From the NCBI GenBank assembly GCA_026182355.1, contig JAPFBL010000378.1, forward strand, positions 186,001-250,000: a stretch of 64,000 bases of DNA, given 5' to 3'. Under the pieces are notes generated by a model that was not told the DNA's origin, made no database searches, and saw only the letters and a list, made by a program, of their open reading frames with translations. This document shows, in pieces, positions 12,601 to 26,000 of this stretch; position 1 is the first letter of the stretch; every line of letters starts with the position of its first letter. Source of the stretch: Hermatobates lingyangjiaoensis. Taxonomy: Eukaryota; Arthropoda; Insecta; Hemiptera; Hermatobatidae. Made by a program: the position numbers and the translations under genes.

Positions 12601-15600
12601 TCCATTTTTTTTCTTAAATCAAATTCAAATTATTATGTGTTTCTTTTCCCATCGTTATATATACAGAAATCACCCATTTTGTAAAGGATTTATAAAGTTA
12701 CTCTCTGGACACCTCTAACCACCTCTAACACCTCTAACCACCCTTTTTCCTTTTTGAACTATTTTCAATGTTTTTTGTATAAACAATAAAAATTTTGTGA
12801 AATATTGGTCGAAAACAACTATTATAACTCATTCATATTTTATAAATGCTTTTTTGCTATTTGTATGGATATTAATATTTAAAATTTTTAATCAACAAAA
12901 ATACAGAAAATAAGATAGTTCAAAAGATAATATCCATTTTTTTTCTTAAATCAAATTCAAAATATTATGTGTTTCTTTTCCCATCGTTATATATACAGAA
13001 ATCACCCATTTTGTAAAGGATTTATAAAGTTACTCTCTGGACACCTCTAACCACCTCTAACCACCTTTTTTCCTTTTTGAACTATTTTCAAAGTTTTTTG
13101 TATAAACAATAAAAATTTTGTGAATATTGGTTGAAAACAACTATTATAACTCATTCTATATTTTATAATGCTTTTTTGCTTTTTATAGGGATATTGTAAT
13201 ATTTAAAATTTTTAATCCTCAATATACAGAAAATATGATTGTTCAAAAGATAATATCCATTTTTTTTCTTAAATCAAATTCAAAATATTATGTGTTTTAT
13301 TTTCCCATCATATACAGAAATCACCCATTTTGTAAAGGATTTATAAAGTTACTCTCTGGACACCTCTAACCACCTCTAACGACCTCTAACCACCTTTTTC
13401 CTTTTTGAACTATTTTCAAAGTTTTTTGTATAAACAATAAAAATTTTGTGAAATATTGGTCGAAAACAACTATTATAACTCAATCTATATTTTATAATGT
13501 TTTTTTGCTTTTTATAGGGATATTTTAATATTTAAAATTTTTAATCAACAAAATAATAAAATATGATAGTTCAAAAGATAATATCCATTTTTTTCCTAAA
13601 TCAAATTCAAATTATTATGTGTTTCTTTTCCCATCGTTATATATACAGAAATCACCCATTTTGTAAAGGATTTATAAAGTTACTCTCTGGACACCTCTAA
13701 CCACCTCTAACCACCTTTTTCCATTTTGAACTATTTTCAAAGTTTTTTGTATAAACAATAAAAATTTTGTGAAATATTGGTCGAAAACAACTATTATAAC
13801 TCATTCTATATTTTATAATGCTTTTTTGCTATTTGTATAGATATTTTAATATTTAAAATTTTTAATAATCAATATACAGAAAATATGATAGTTCAAAAGA
13901 TAATATCCATTTTTTTTCTTCAATCAAATTCAAAATATTATGTGTTTCTTTTCCCATCGTTATATATACAGAAATTACCCATTTTGTAAAGGATTTATAA
14001 AGTTACTCTCTGGACACCTCTAACCACCTCTAACGACCTCTAACCACCTTTTTCCTTTTTGAACTATTTTCAAAGTTTTTTGTATAAACAATAAAAATTT
14101 TGTCAAATATTGGTCGAAAACAACTATTATAACTCATTCATTATTTTATAATGCTTTTTTGCTATTTGTAGGGATATTTTAATATTTAAAATTTTTAATC
14201 AATCAAAAATAGAGAAAATAAGATAGTTCAAAAGATAATATCCATTTTTTTTTCTAAATCAAATTCAAAATATTATCTGTTTCTTTTCCCATCGTTTATA
14301 TATACAGAAATCACCCATTTTGTAAAGGTTTATAAAGTTACTCTCTGGACACCTCTAACCACCTCTAACCACCTTTTTTCCTTTTGAACTATTATCAAAG
14401 TTTTTTCTATAAACAATAAAAATTTGGTGAAATATTGGTTGAAATACAACTATTATAACTCATTGTATATTTTATAATGCTTTTTTGCTTTTTATAGGGA
14501 TATTTAATATTTAAAATTTTTAATCAAAATACAGAAAATATGATGTTCAAAAGATAATATCCATTTTTTTTCTTAAATCAAATTCAAATTAAATGTGTTT
14601 CTTTTCCCCCTCATATACAGAAATCACCCATTTTGTAAAGGATTTATAAAGTTACTCTCTGGACCACTCAAACCACCTCTACCGACCTCTAACCACCTTT
14701 TTCCTTTTTGAACTATTTTCAATGTTTTTTGTATAAATAACAAAAATTTTGTGAAATATTGGTTGAAAACAACTATTATAACTCAATCTATATTTTATAA
14801 TGCTTTTTTGCTATTTGTATGGATATTTTAATATTTAAAATTTTTAATCAACAAAATACAGAAAAAAGATAGTTCAAAAGATAATATCCATTTTTTTCTT
14901 AAATCAAATTCAAAATTATTGTGTTTTTTTTCCATCGTTATATATACAGAAATCACCCATTTTGTAAAGGATTTATAAAGTTACTCTCTGGACACATCTA
15001 ACCACCTCTAACCACCTTTTTCCTTTTTGAACTATTTTCAAGATTTTTTGTATAAACAATAAAAATTTTGTGAAATATTGGTTGAAAACAACTATTATAG
15101 CTCATTCTATATTTCATAATGCTTTTTTGCTATTTGTAGGGATATTTTAATATTTAAAATTTTTAATCAACAAAAAACAGTAAATATGATAGTTCAAAAG
15201 ATGATATCCATTTTTTTTCTTAAATCAAATTCAAAATATTATGTGTTTTATTTTCCCATCGTTATATATACAGAAATCACCCATTTTGTAAAGGATTTAT
15301 AAAGTTACTCTCTGGACACCTCTAACCACCTCTAACCACCTTCTTCCTTTTTGAACTATTATCAAAAATTTTTCTATAAACAATAAAAATTTTGTGAAAT
15401 ATTGGTTGAAAAGAACTATTTTAACTCATTCTATATTTTATAATGCTCTTTTGCTTTTTATAGGGATATTTTAATATTTAAAATTTTTAATCATCAATAT
15501 ACAGAAAATATGATAGTTCAAAAGATAATATCCATTTTTTTTCTTAAATCAAATTCAAAATATTATCTGTTTCTTTTCCCATCGTTATATATACAGAAAT

Positions 15601-18600
15601 CACCCATTTTGTAAAGGATTTATCAAGTTACTCTCTGGACACGTCTAACCAGCTCTAACCACCTTTTTCCTTTTTGAACTATTTTCAATGTTTTTTGTAT
15701 AAATAACAAAAATTTTGTGAAATATTGGTTGAAAACAACTATTATAACTCAATCTATATTTTATAATGCTTTTTTGCTATTTGTATGGATATTTTAATAT
15801 TTAAAATTTTTAATCAACAAAATACAGAAAATAAGATAGTTCAAAAGATAATATCCATTTTTTTTCTTAAATCAAATTCAAAATATTATGTGTTTCTTTT
15901 CCCATCGTTATATATACAGAAATCACCCATTTTGTAAAGGATTTATAAAGTTACTCTCTGGACACATCTAACCACCTCTAACCACCTTTTTCCTTTTTGA
16001 ACTATTTTCAAGATTTTTTGTATAAACAATAAAAATTTTGTGAAATATTGGTTGAAAACAACTATTATAACTCATTCTAAATTTCATAATGCTTTTTTTG
16101 CTATTTATAGGATATTTTAATATTTAAAATTTTTAATCAACAAAAAACAGTAAATATGATAGTTCAAAAGAAGATATCCATTTTTTTTCTTAAATCAAAT
16201 TCAAATTATTATTTGTTTCTTTTCCCATCATCGTTATATATACAGAAATCACCCATTTTGTAAAGGATTTATAAAGTTACTCTCTGGACACCTCTAACCA
16301 CCTCTAACGACCTCTAACCACCTTTTTCCTTTTTGAACTATTTTCAAAGTTTTTTGTATAAACAATAAAAATTTTGTGAAATATTGGTCGAAAACAACTA
16401 TTATAACTCAATCTATATTTTATAATGTTTTTTTGCTTTTTATAGGGATATTTTAATATTTAACATTTTTAATCAACAAAATAATAAAATATGATAGTTC
16501 AAAAGATAATATCCATTTATTCCTAAATCAAATTCAAATTATTATGTGTTTCTTTTCCCATCGTTATATATACAGAAATCACCCATTTTGTAAAGGATTT
16601 ATAAAGTTACTCTCTGGACACCTGTAACCACCTCTAACAACCTTTTTCCATTTTGAACTATTTTCAAAGTTTTTTGTATAAACAATAAAAATTTTGTGAA
16701 ATATTGGTTGAATACAACTATTATAACTCATTGTATATTTAATAATGCTTTTTTGCTATTTGTAAGGATATTTTAATAATTAAAATTTTTAATCATCAAT
16801 ATACAGAAAATATGATAGTTCAAAAGATAATATCCATTTTTTTTTCTTAAATCAAATTCAAATTATGATGTGTTTCTTTTCCCATCGTTATATATACAGA
16901 AATTACCCATTTTGTAAAGGATTTATAAAGTTACTCTCTGGACACCTCTAACCACCTCTAACCACCTCTAACCACCTCTAACCACCTTTTTCCTTTTTGA
17001 ACTATTTTCAAAGTTTTTTGTATAAAAAATAAAAATTTTGTCAAATATGGTCGAAAACAACTATTATAACTAATTCATTATTTTATAATGCTTTTTTGCT
17101 ATTTCTATGGATATTTTAATATTTAAAATTTTTAATCAACAAAATAGAGAAAATAAGATAGTTCAAAAGATAATATCCATTTTTTTTTTTAAATCAAATT
17201 CAAAATATTATCTGTTTCTTTTCCCATCGTGATATATACAGAAATCACCCATTTTGTAAAGGATTTATAAAGTTACTCCCTGGACACCTCTAACCACCTC
17301 TAACCACCTTTTTCCTTTTTGAACTATTATCAAATATTTTTCTATAAACAATAAAAATTTTGTGAAATATTGGTTGAATACAACTATTATAACTCATTGT
17401 ATATTTTATAATGCTTTTTTGCTTTTTATAGGGATATTGTAATATTTAAAATTTTTAATCCTCAATATACAGAAAATATGATTGTTCAAAAGATAATATC
17501 CATTTTTTTTCTTAAATCAAATTCAAAATATTATGTGTTACTTTTCCCATCGTTATATATACAGAAATCACCCATTTTGTAAAGGATTTATAAAGTTACT
17601 CTCTGGACACATCTAACCACCTCTAACCACATTTTTCCTTTTTCAACTATTTTCAATGATTTTTTTATAAATAATAAAAATTTTGTGAAATATTGGTTGA
17701 AAAGAACTATTATAACTCATTCTATATTTTATAATGCTTTTTGCTATTTGTAGGGATATTTTAATATTTAAAATTTTTAATCAACAAAATACAGAAAATA
17801 TGATAGTTCAAAAGATAATATCCATTTTTTTTCTTAAATCAAATTCATATTATTAAGTGTTCTTTTCCCATCGTTATATGTACAGAAATCACCCATTTTG
17901 TAAAGGATTTATAAAGTTACTCTCTGGACACGTCTAACCAGCTCTAACCACCTTTTTCCTTTTTGAACTATTTTCAATGTTTTTTGTATAAATAACAAAA
18001 ATTTTGTAAAATATTGGTTGCAAACAACTATTATAACTCAATCTATATTTTATAATGCTTTTTTGCTATTTGTATGGATATTTTAATATTTAAAATTTTT
18101 AATCAACAAAATACAGAAAATAAGATAGTTCAAAAGATAATATCCATTTTTTTTCTTAAATCAAATTCAAATTATTATGTGTTTCTTTTCCCATCGTTAT
18201 ATATACAGAAATCACCCATTTTGTAAGGGATTTATAAAGTTACTCTCTGGACACATCTAACCACCTCTAACCACCTTTTTCCTTTTTGAACTATTTTCAA
18301 GATTTTTTGTATAAACAATAAAAATTTTGTGAAATATTGGTTGAAAACAACTATTATAGCTCATTCTATATTTCATAATGCTTTTTTGCTATTTGTAGGG
18401 ATATATTAATATTTAAAATTTTTAATCAACAAAAAACAGTAAATATGAGAGTTCAAAAGATGATATCCATTTTTTTTCTTAAATCAAATTCAAAATATTA
18501 TGTGTTTTATTTTCCCATCGTTATATATACAGAAATCACCCATTTTGTAAAGGATTTATAAAGTTACTCTCTGGACACCTCTAACCACCTCTAACGACCT

Positions 18601-19112
18601 CTAACCACCTTTTTCCTTTTTGAACTATTTTCAATGTTTTTTGTATAAAAAATAAAAATTTTGTGAAATATTGGTTGAAAACAACTATTATAAGTCATTC
18701 TATATTTTATAATGTTTTTTTGCTTTTTATAGGGATATTTTAATATTTAAAATTTTTAATCAACAAAATAATAAAATATGATAGTTCAAAAGATAATATC
18801 CATTTTTTTCCTAAATCAATTTCAAATTATTATGTGTTTCTTTTCCCATCGTTATATATACAGAAATCACCCATTTTGTAAAGGATTTATAAAGTTACTC
18901 TCTGGACACCTCTAACCACCTCTAACCACCTTTTTCCTTTTTGAACTATTTTTAAGGTTTTTTGTATAATCAATAAAAATTTTGTGAAATATTGGTTGAA
19001 AACAACTGTTATAACTCAATCTATATTTTATAATGCTTTTTTGCTATTTGTAGTGATATTTTGATATTTAAAATTTTTAATCAACAAAAAACAGAAAATA
19101 TGATAGTTCAAA
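3634..19112. repeat. Satellite array, block 1, unit about 310-335 bp
   Basis: The phrase GAAATATTGGTTGAAAAC recurs at, for example, 3741, 4069, 4385, 4695, 5007, 5329, 5650, 5973, 6299, 6612, 6947, 7272 and 7607. Dividing block length by about 318 suggests roughly 48 units. Much of the length variation comes from a decamer, CCTCTAACCA, present 1-5 times at a fixed place in each unit (one at about 6538, four to five at 16947-16985). Small indels account for the rest. Multi-unit blocks recur inside the array, for example the variant TTTTTATAGGGATATTGTAATA near 8300, 13180 and 17420. The short open frames here are the same A+T-rich phrase repeated and are not genes. Confidence 0.95.
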
Positions 19113-20051
19113 GACTATTCTAACAGGAATACCATCAAAATATAAAAAAATAACAAATTCACCAAACCTACAATATTACTGTTCACGCATAGACTACTCT
19201 CAGACAAACACTATGAGAATGGAGAAAAATTATCAAATTAAGGAAACTTACCATATTAGTCATAATTTTTGACTATTTTCATGAACGTCTTTAAAAATAA
19301 AAAAAATTTAAATTTAGAAAATTTATTGCAATGCAGTTCACGTTTCGAATATATTCAAAAGAATACTATGAAAAAAAAATGTTTAGCAAATTTAGCAAAG
19401 CTTATCGTATTTGTCTTTTCGTTTTGACTAAGATAATACTACTATTATGAAAATAAAAAAGATTTACTAATTCAGCAAACCTACGTTACTACTGTTATAC
19501 CCTCTGACTACTCACACACAATATTACGAAAATAAAAAAAAAATTCAGCAATTTACCATCCTAGTCATTACCTTGTGACTCTTCGGAAAGGACTACTATG
19601 AAAATTAAAAAAAACATGATTCTTAAAATTGACTGCATCAATCATCAGTTTTCGACTATTTTCACACAAACGCTATGGAAATAAACAATTTTTGTCAATT
19701 TTATAAAACAAGTTTATTTGCCTTGTTATTTTGATTATTCTAACCGTCTACTATGAAAAGGATAAAAATAACAAAGTTCAGCACAACTAGCATACTACTG
19801 TACACGCTTTGGCTACAATCAGACACATACTATAAAAATGAAAAATTGATCATAGTAACCAAAATTTCCGTATTATTTCCTAAATATTGGAATATTACTT
19901 AGATTAACATAAGTATTAATTGTAATGTTATACCTTAGTTTTTCTGTTTCAAAATTTATACTTCTACCTATGAAAAAGGCATTAAATAATAACCGAAACG
20001 TTGGCAATGAGAGTTTAATATTGATCCTATAAAAATGAGTTTATATACCAA
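19113..20051. repeat. Second copy of the 79-bp-repeat segment, inside the satellite
   Basis: Nearly identical to 2690-3633, including the solo family F fragment (19969-20037). The left junction is sharp: a satellite unit stops after GATAGTTCAAA (19112) and the next base is position 2690 of the first copy. Differences are mainly single-base indels in homopolymers. Confidence 0.9.
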
Positions 20052-23000
20052 TAACCTCCTCTAACTACTAATACTTTTTTATTACAATTCCTGAACCTTT
20101 TTCCTTTATGAATTATTTTCAAAGTTTTTTTGTATGAATAATTAAATTTTGTGAAATATTGGTTGAAAACAACTATTATAACTCATTCTATATTTTATAA
20201 TGCTTTTTTGCTATTTGTAGGGATATTTTAATATTTAAAATTTTAAATCAACAAAATACAGAAAATATGATAGTTCAAAAGATAATATCCATTTTTTTTG
20301 TTAAATCAATTTCAAAATATTATGTGTTTCTTTTCCCATCGTTATATAGACAGAAATCACCCATTTTGTAAAGGATTTATAAAGTTACTCTCTGGACACC
20401 TCTAACCACCTAACTCTAACCACCTTTTTCTTCTTTTGAACTATTTTCAAGGTTTTTGTATAAACAAATAAAAATTTTGTGAAATAATGGTTGAAAACAA
20501 CTATTATAACTCATTCTATATTTTATAATGCTTTTTTGCTATTTGTAGGGATATTTTAATATTTAAAATTTTTAATCATCAATATACAGAAAATATGATA
20601 GTTCAAAAGATAATATCCATTTTTTTTTTAAATCAATTTCAAAATTATATGTGTTTTCTTCCCATCGTTATATATACAGAAATCACCCATTTTGTAAAGG
20701 ATTTAAAGTTACTCTCTGGACACCTCACACTCTAACCACCTTTTTTCCTTTTTGAACTATTTTCAAGGTTTTTTGTATAAACAATAAAAATTTTGTGAAA
20801 TATTGGTTGAAAACAACTATTATAACTCAATCTATATTTTATAATGCTTTTTTGCTATTTGAAGGATATTTAATAATTAAAAATTTTAATCACAATATAC
20901 AGAAAATATGATAGTTCAAAAGATAATATCCATTTTTTTCTTAAATCAAATTCAAATTATTATGTGTTTCTTTTCCCATCGTTATATATACAGAAATCAC
21001 CCATTTTGTAAAGATTTATAAAGTTACTCTCTGGACACCTCTAACCACCTTTTTCCTTTTTGAACTATTTTCAAAGTTTTTTGTATAAACAATAAAAATT
21101 TTGTGAAATATTGGTTGAAAACAACTATTATAACTCATTCTATATTTTATAATGCTTTTTTGCTATTTGTAGGGATATTTTAATATTAAAATTTTTAATC
21201 AACAAAATACAGAAAATATGATAGTTCAAAAGATAATATCCATTTTTTTTCTTAAATCAAATTCAAAATATTATGTGTTTCTTTTCCCATCGTTATATAT
21301 ACAGAAATCACCCATTTTGTAAAGGATTTATAAAGTTACTCTCTGGACAACCTCTAACCACCTTTTTCCTTTTGAACTATTTTCAAGTTTTTGTATAAAA
21401 CAATAAAAATTTTGTGAAATATTGGTTGAAAACAACTATTATAACTCATTCTATATTTTATAATGCTTTTTTGCTATTTGTAGGGATATTTTAATATTTA
21501 AAATTTTTAATCAACAAAATACAGAAAATATGATAGTTCAAAAGATAATATCCATTTTTTTTCTTAAATCAAATTCAAAATATTATGTGTTCTTTTCCCA
21601 TCGTTATATATACAGAAATCACCCATTTTGTAAAGGATTTATAAAGTTACTCTCTGGACACCTCTAACCACCTCTAACCACCTTTTTCCTTTTTTGAACT
21701 ATTTTCAATTTTTTTGTATAAACAATAAAAAATTTGTGAAATATTGGTTGAAAACAACTATTATAACTCAACTATATTTTATAATGCTTTTTCGCTATTT
21801 GTAGGGATATTTATTAATAAAAAAATTTAAATCAACAAATACAGAAAATATGATAGTTCAAAAGATAATATCCATTTTTTTTCTTAAATCAAATTCAAAA
21901 TAATGTGTTTTCTTTTCCCATCGTTATTTATATACAGAAATCACCCATTTTGTAAAGGATTTATAAAGTTACTCTCTGGACACATCTAACCACCTCTAAC
22001 CACCTTTTTCCTTTTTGAACTATTTTCAATGTTTTTTGTATAATAAATAAAAATTTTGTGAATATTGTTTGAAAACAACTATTATAACTCATTCTATATT
22101 TTATAATGCTTTTTTGCTATTTGTAGGGATATTTTAATATTTAAAATTTTAATCAACAAAATACAGAAAAATGATTGTTCAAAAGATAATATCCATTTTT
22201 TTCTTAAATCAAATTCAAAATATTATGTGTTTTATTTCCCATCGTTATATATACAGAAATCACCCATTTTGTAAAGGATTTATAAAGTTACTCTCTGGAC
22301 ACCTCTAACCACCTCTACTAACCACATTTTTCCTTTTTCAACTATTTTCAATGATTATTTTATAAACAATAAAAATTTTGTGAAATATTGGTTGAAAACA
22401 ACTATTATAACTCATTCTATATTTTATAATGCTTTTTTTCGCTATTTGTAGGGATATTTTAAATATTTAAAATTTTAAATCAACAAAAAACAGAAAATAT
22501 GATAGTTCAAAAGATAATATCCATTTTTTTCATTAAATCAAATTCAAAATATTATGTGTTTTTTTCCCATCGTTATATATACAGAAATCACCCATTTTTA
22601 AGGATTTATAAAGTTACTCTCTGGACACCTCTAACCACCTCTAACCACCACCTTTTTCCTTTTGAACTATTTTCAAGGTTTTTTGTATAAACAATAAAAA
22701 TTTTGTGAAATATTGGTTGAAAACAACTATTATAACTCATTCTATATTTTATAATGCTTTTTTGCTATTTGTAGGGATATTTTAATATTTAAAATTTTAA
22801 TCAACAAAAACAGTAAAATATGATAGTTCAAAAGATGATATCCATTTTTTTTCTTAAATCAAATTCAAAATATTATGTGTTTTATTTTCCCATCGTTATA
22901 TATACAGAAATCACCCATTTTGTAAAGGATTTATAAAGTTACTCTCTGGACACCTCTAACCACCTTTTTCCTTTTTGAACTATTTTCAAGGTTTTTTGTA

Positions 23001-26000
23001 TAAACAATAAAAATTTTGTGAAATATTGGTTGAAAACAACTATTATAACTCAATCTATATTTTATAATGCTTTTTTGCTATTTGTAGGGATATTTTAATG
23101 TTTAAAATTTTTAATCAACAAAATACAGAAAATAAGATAGTTCAAAAGATAATATCCATTTTTTTTTTTTAAATCAAATTCAAAATATTATCTGTTTCTT
23201 TTCCCATCGTTATATATACAGAAATCACCCATTTTGTAAAGGATTTATAAAGTTACACTCTGGACACCTCTAACCACCTCTAACGACCTCTAACCACCTT
23301 TTTCCATTTTGAACTATTTTCAAAGTTTTTTGTATAAACAATAACAATTTTGTGAAATATTGGACGAAAACAACTATTATAACTCATTCTATATTTTATA
23401 ATGCTTTTTTGCTATTTGTAGGGATATTTTAATATTTAAAATGTTTAATCTACAAAATACAGAAAATATGATAGTTCAAAAGATAATATCCATTTTTTTT
23501 ATTAAATCAAATTCAAATTATTATGTGTTTCTTTTCCCATCATCGTTATATATACAGAAATCACCCATTTTGTAAAGGATTTATAAAGTTACTCTCTGGC
23601 CACCTCTAACCACCTCTAACCACCTTTTTCCTTTTTGAACTATTTTCAAGGTTTTTTGTATAATCAATAAAAATTTTGTGAAATATTGGTTGAAAAGAAC
23701 TATTATAACTCATTCTATATTTTATAATTTTTTTGCTATTTGTAGGGATATTTTAATATTTAAAATTTTTAATCTACAAAATACAGAAAATATGATAGTT
23801 CAAAAGATAATATCCATTTTTTTTATTAAATCAAATTCAAATTATTATGTGTTTCTTTTCCCATCATGGTTATATATACAGAAATCACCCATTTTGTAAA
23901 GGATTTATAAAGTTACTCTCTGGACACCTCTAACCACCTCTAACGACCTCTAACCACCTTTTTCCTTTTTGAACTATTTTCAAAGTTTTTTGTATAAACA
24001 ATAAAAATTTTGTGAAATATTGGTCGAAAACAACTATTATGACTCAATCTATATTTTACAATGTTTTTTTGCTTTTTATAGGGATATTTTAATATTTAAA
24101 ATTTTTAATCAACAAAATAATAAAATATGATAGTTCAAAAGATAATATCCATTTTTTTCCTAAATCAAATTCAAATTATTATGTGTTTCTTTTCCCATCG
24201 TTATATATACAGAAATCACCCATTTTGTAAAGGATTTATAAAGTTACTCTCTGGACACCTCTAACCACCTCTAACCACCTTTTTCCATTTTGAACTATTT
24301 TCAAAGTTTTTTGTATAAACAATAAAAATTTTGTCAAATATTGGTCGAAAACAACTATTATAACTCATTCATTATTTTATAATGCTTTTTTGCTATTTGT
24401 ATGGATATTTTAATATTTAAAATTTTTAATCAACAAAATAGAGAAAATAAGATAGTTCAAAAGATAATATCCATTTTTTTTCTTAAATCAAATTCAAAAT
24501 ATTATCTGTTTCTTTTCCCATCGTTATATATACAGAAATCACCCATTTTGTAAAGGATTTATAAAGTTACTCTCTGGACACCTCTAACCACCTCTAACCA
24601 CCTTTTTCCTTTTTGAACTATTATCAAAAATTTTTCTATAAACAATAAAAATTTTGTGAAATATTGGTTGAATACAACTATTATAACTCATTGTATATTT
24701 TATAATGCTTTTTTGCTTTTTATAGGGATATTGTAATATTTAAAATTTTTAATCCTCAATATACAGAAAATATGATTGTTCAAAAGATAATATCCATTTT
24801 TTTTCTTAAATCAAATTCAAAATATTATGTGTTTTATTTTCCCATCATATACGGATATCACCCATTTTGTAAAGGATTTATAAAGTTACTCTCTGGACAC
24901 CTCTAACCACCTCTAACGACCTCTAACCACCTTTTTCCTTTTTGAACTATTTTCAATGTTTTTTGTATAAATAACAAAAATTTTGTGAAATATTGGTTGA
25001 AAACAACTATTATAACTCAATCTATATTTTATAATGCTTTTTTGCTATTTGTATGGATATTTTAATATTTAAAATTTTTAATCAACAAAATACAGAAACT
25101 AAGATAGTTCAAAAGATAATATCCATTTTTTTTCTTAAATCAAATTCAAAATATTATGTGTTTTATTTTCCCATCGTTATATATACAGAAATCACCCATT
25201 TTGTAAAGGATTTATAAAGTTACTCTCTGGACACCTCTAACCACCTTTTTCCTTTTTGAACTATTTTCAAGGTTTTTTGTATAAACAATAAAAATTTTGT
25301 GAAATATTGGTTGAAAACAACTATTATAACTCAATCTCTATTTTTTAATGCTTTTTTGCTATTTGTAAGGATATTTTAATAATTAAAATTTTTAATCATC
25401 AATATACAGAAAATATGATAGTTCAAAAGATAATATCCATTTTTCTTTATTAAATCAAATTCAAATTATGATGTGTTTCTTTTCCCATCGTTATATATAC
25501 AGAAATCACCCATTTTATAAAAGATTTATAAAGTTACTCTATGGACACCTCTAACCACCTTTTTCCTTTTTGAACTATTTTCAATGTTTTTTGTATAAAT
25601 AATAAAAATTTTGTGAAATATTGGTTGAAAACAACTATTATAACTCATTCTATATTTTATAATGCTTTTTCGCTATTAGTAGGGATATTTTAATATTTAA
25701 AATTTTAAATCAACAAAATACAGAAAATATGATAGTTCAAAAGATAATATCCATTTTTTTTCTTAAATCAAATTCAAAATATTATGTGTTTCTTTTCCCA
25801 TCGTTATATATACAGAAATCACCCATTTTGTAAAGGATTTATAAAGTTACTCTCTGGACACCTCTAACCACCTCTAACCACCTTTTTCCTTTTTAACTAT
25901 TTTCAAAGTTTTTACAAACAAATAAAAAATATTGTTGAAAAATAAAATTGTGAAAACAAAACTATTATAACTCAATTCTATTCTATTTTTTATAATGCTT

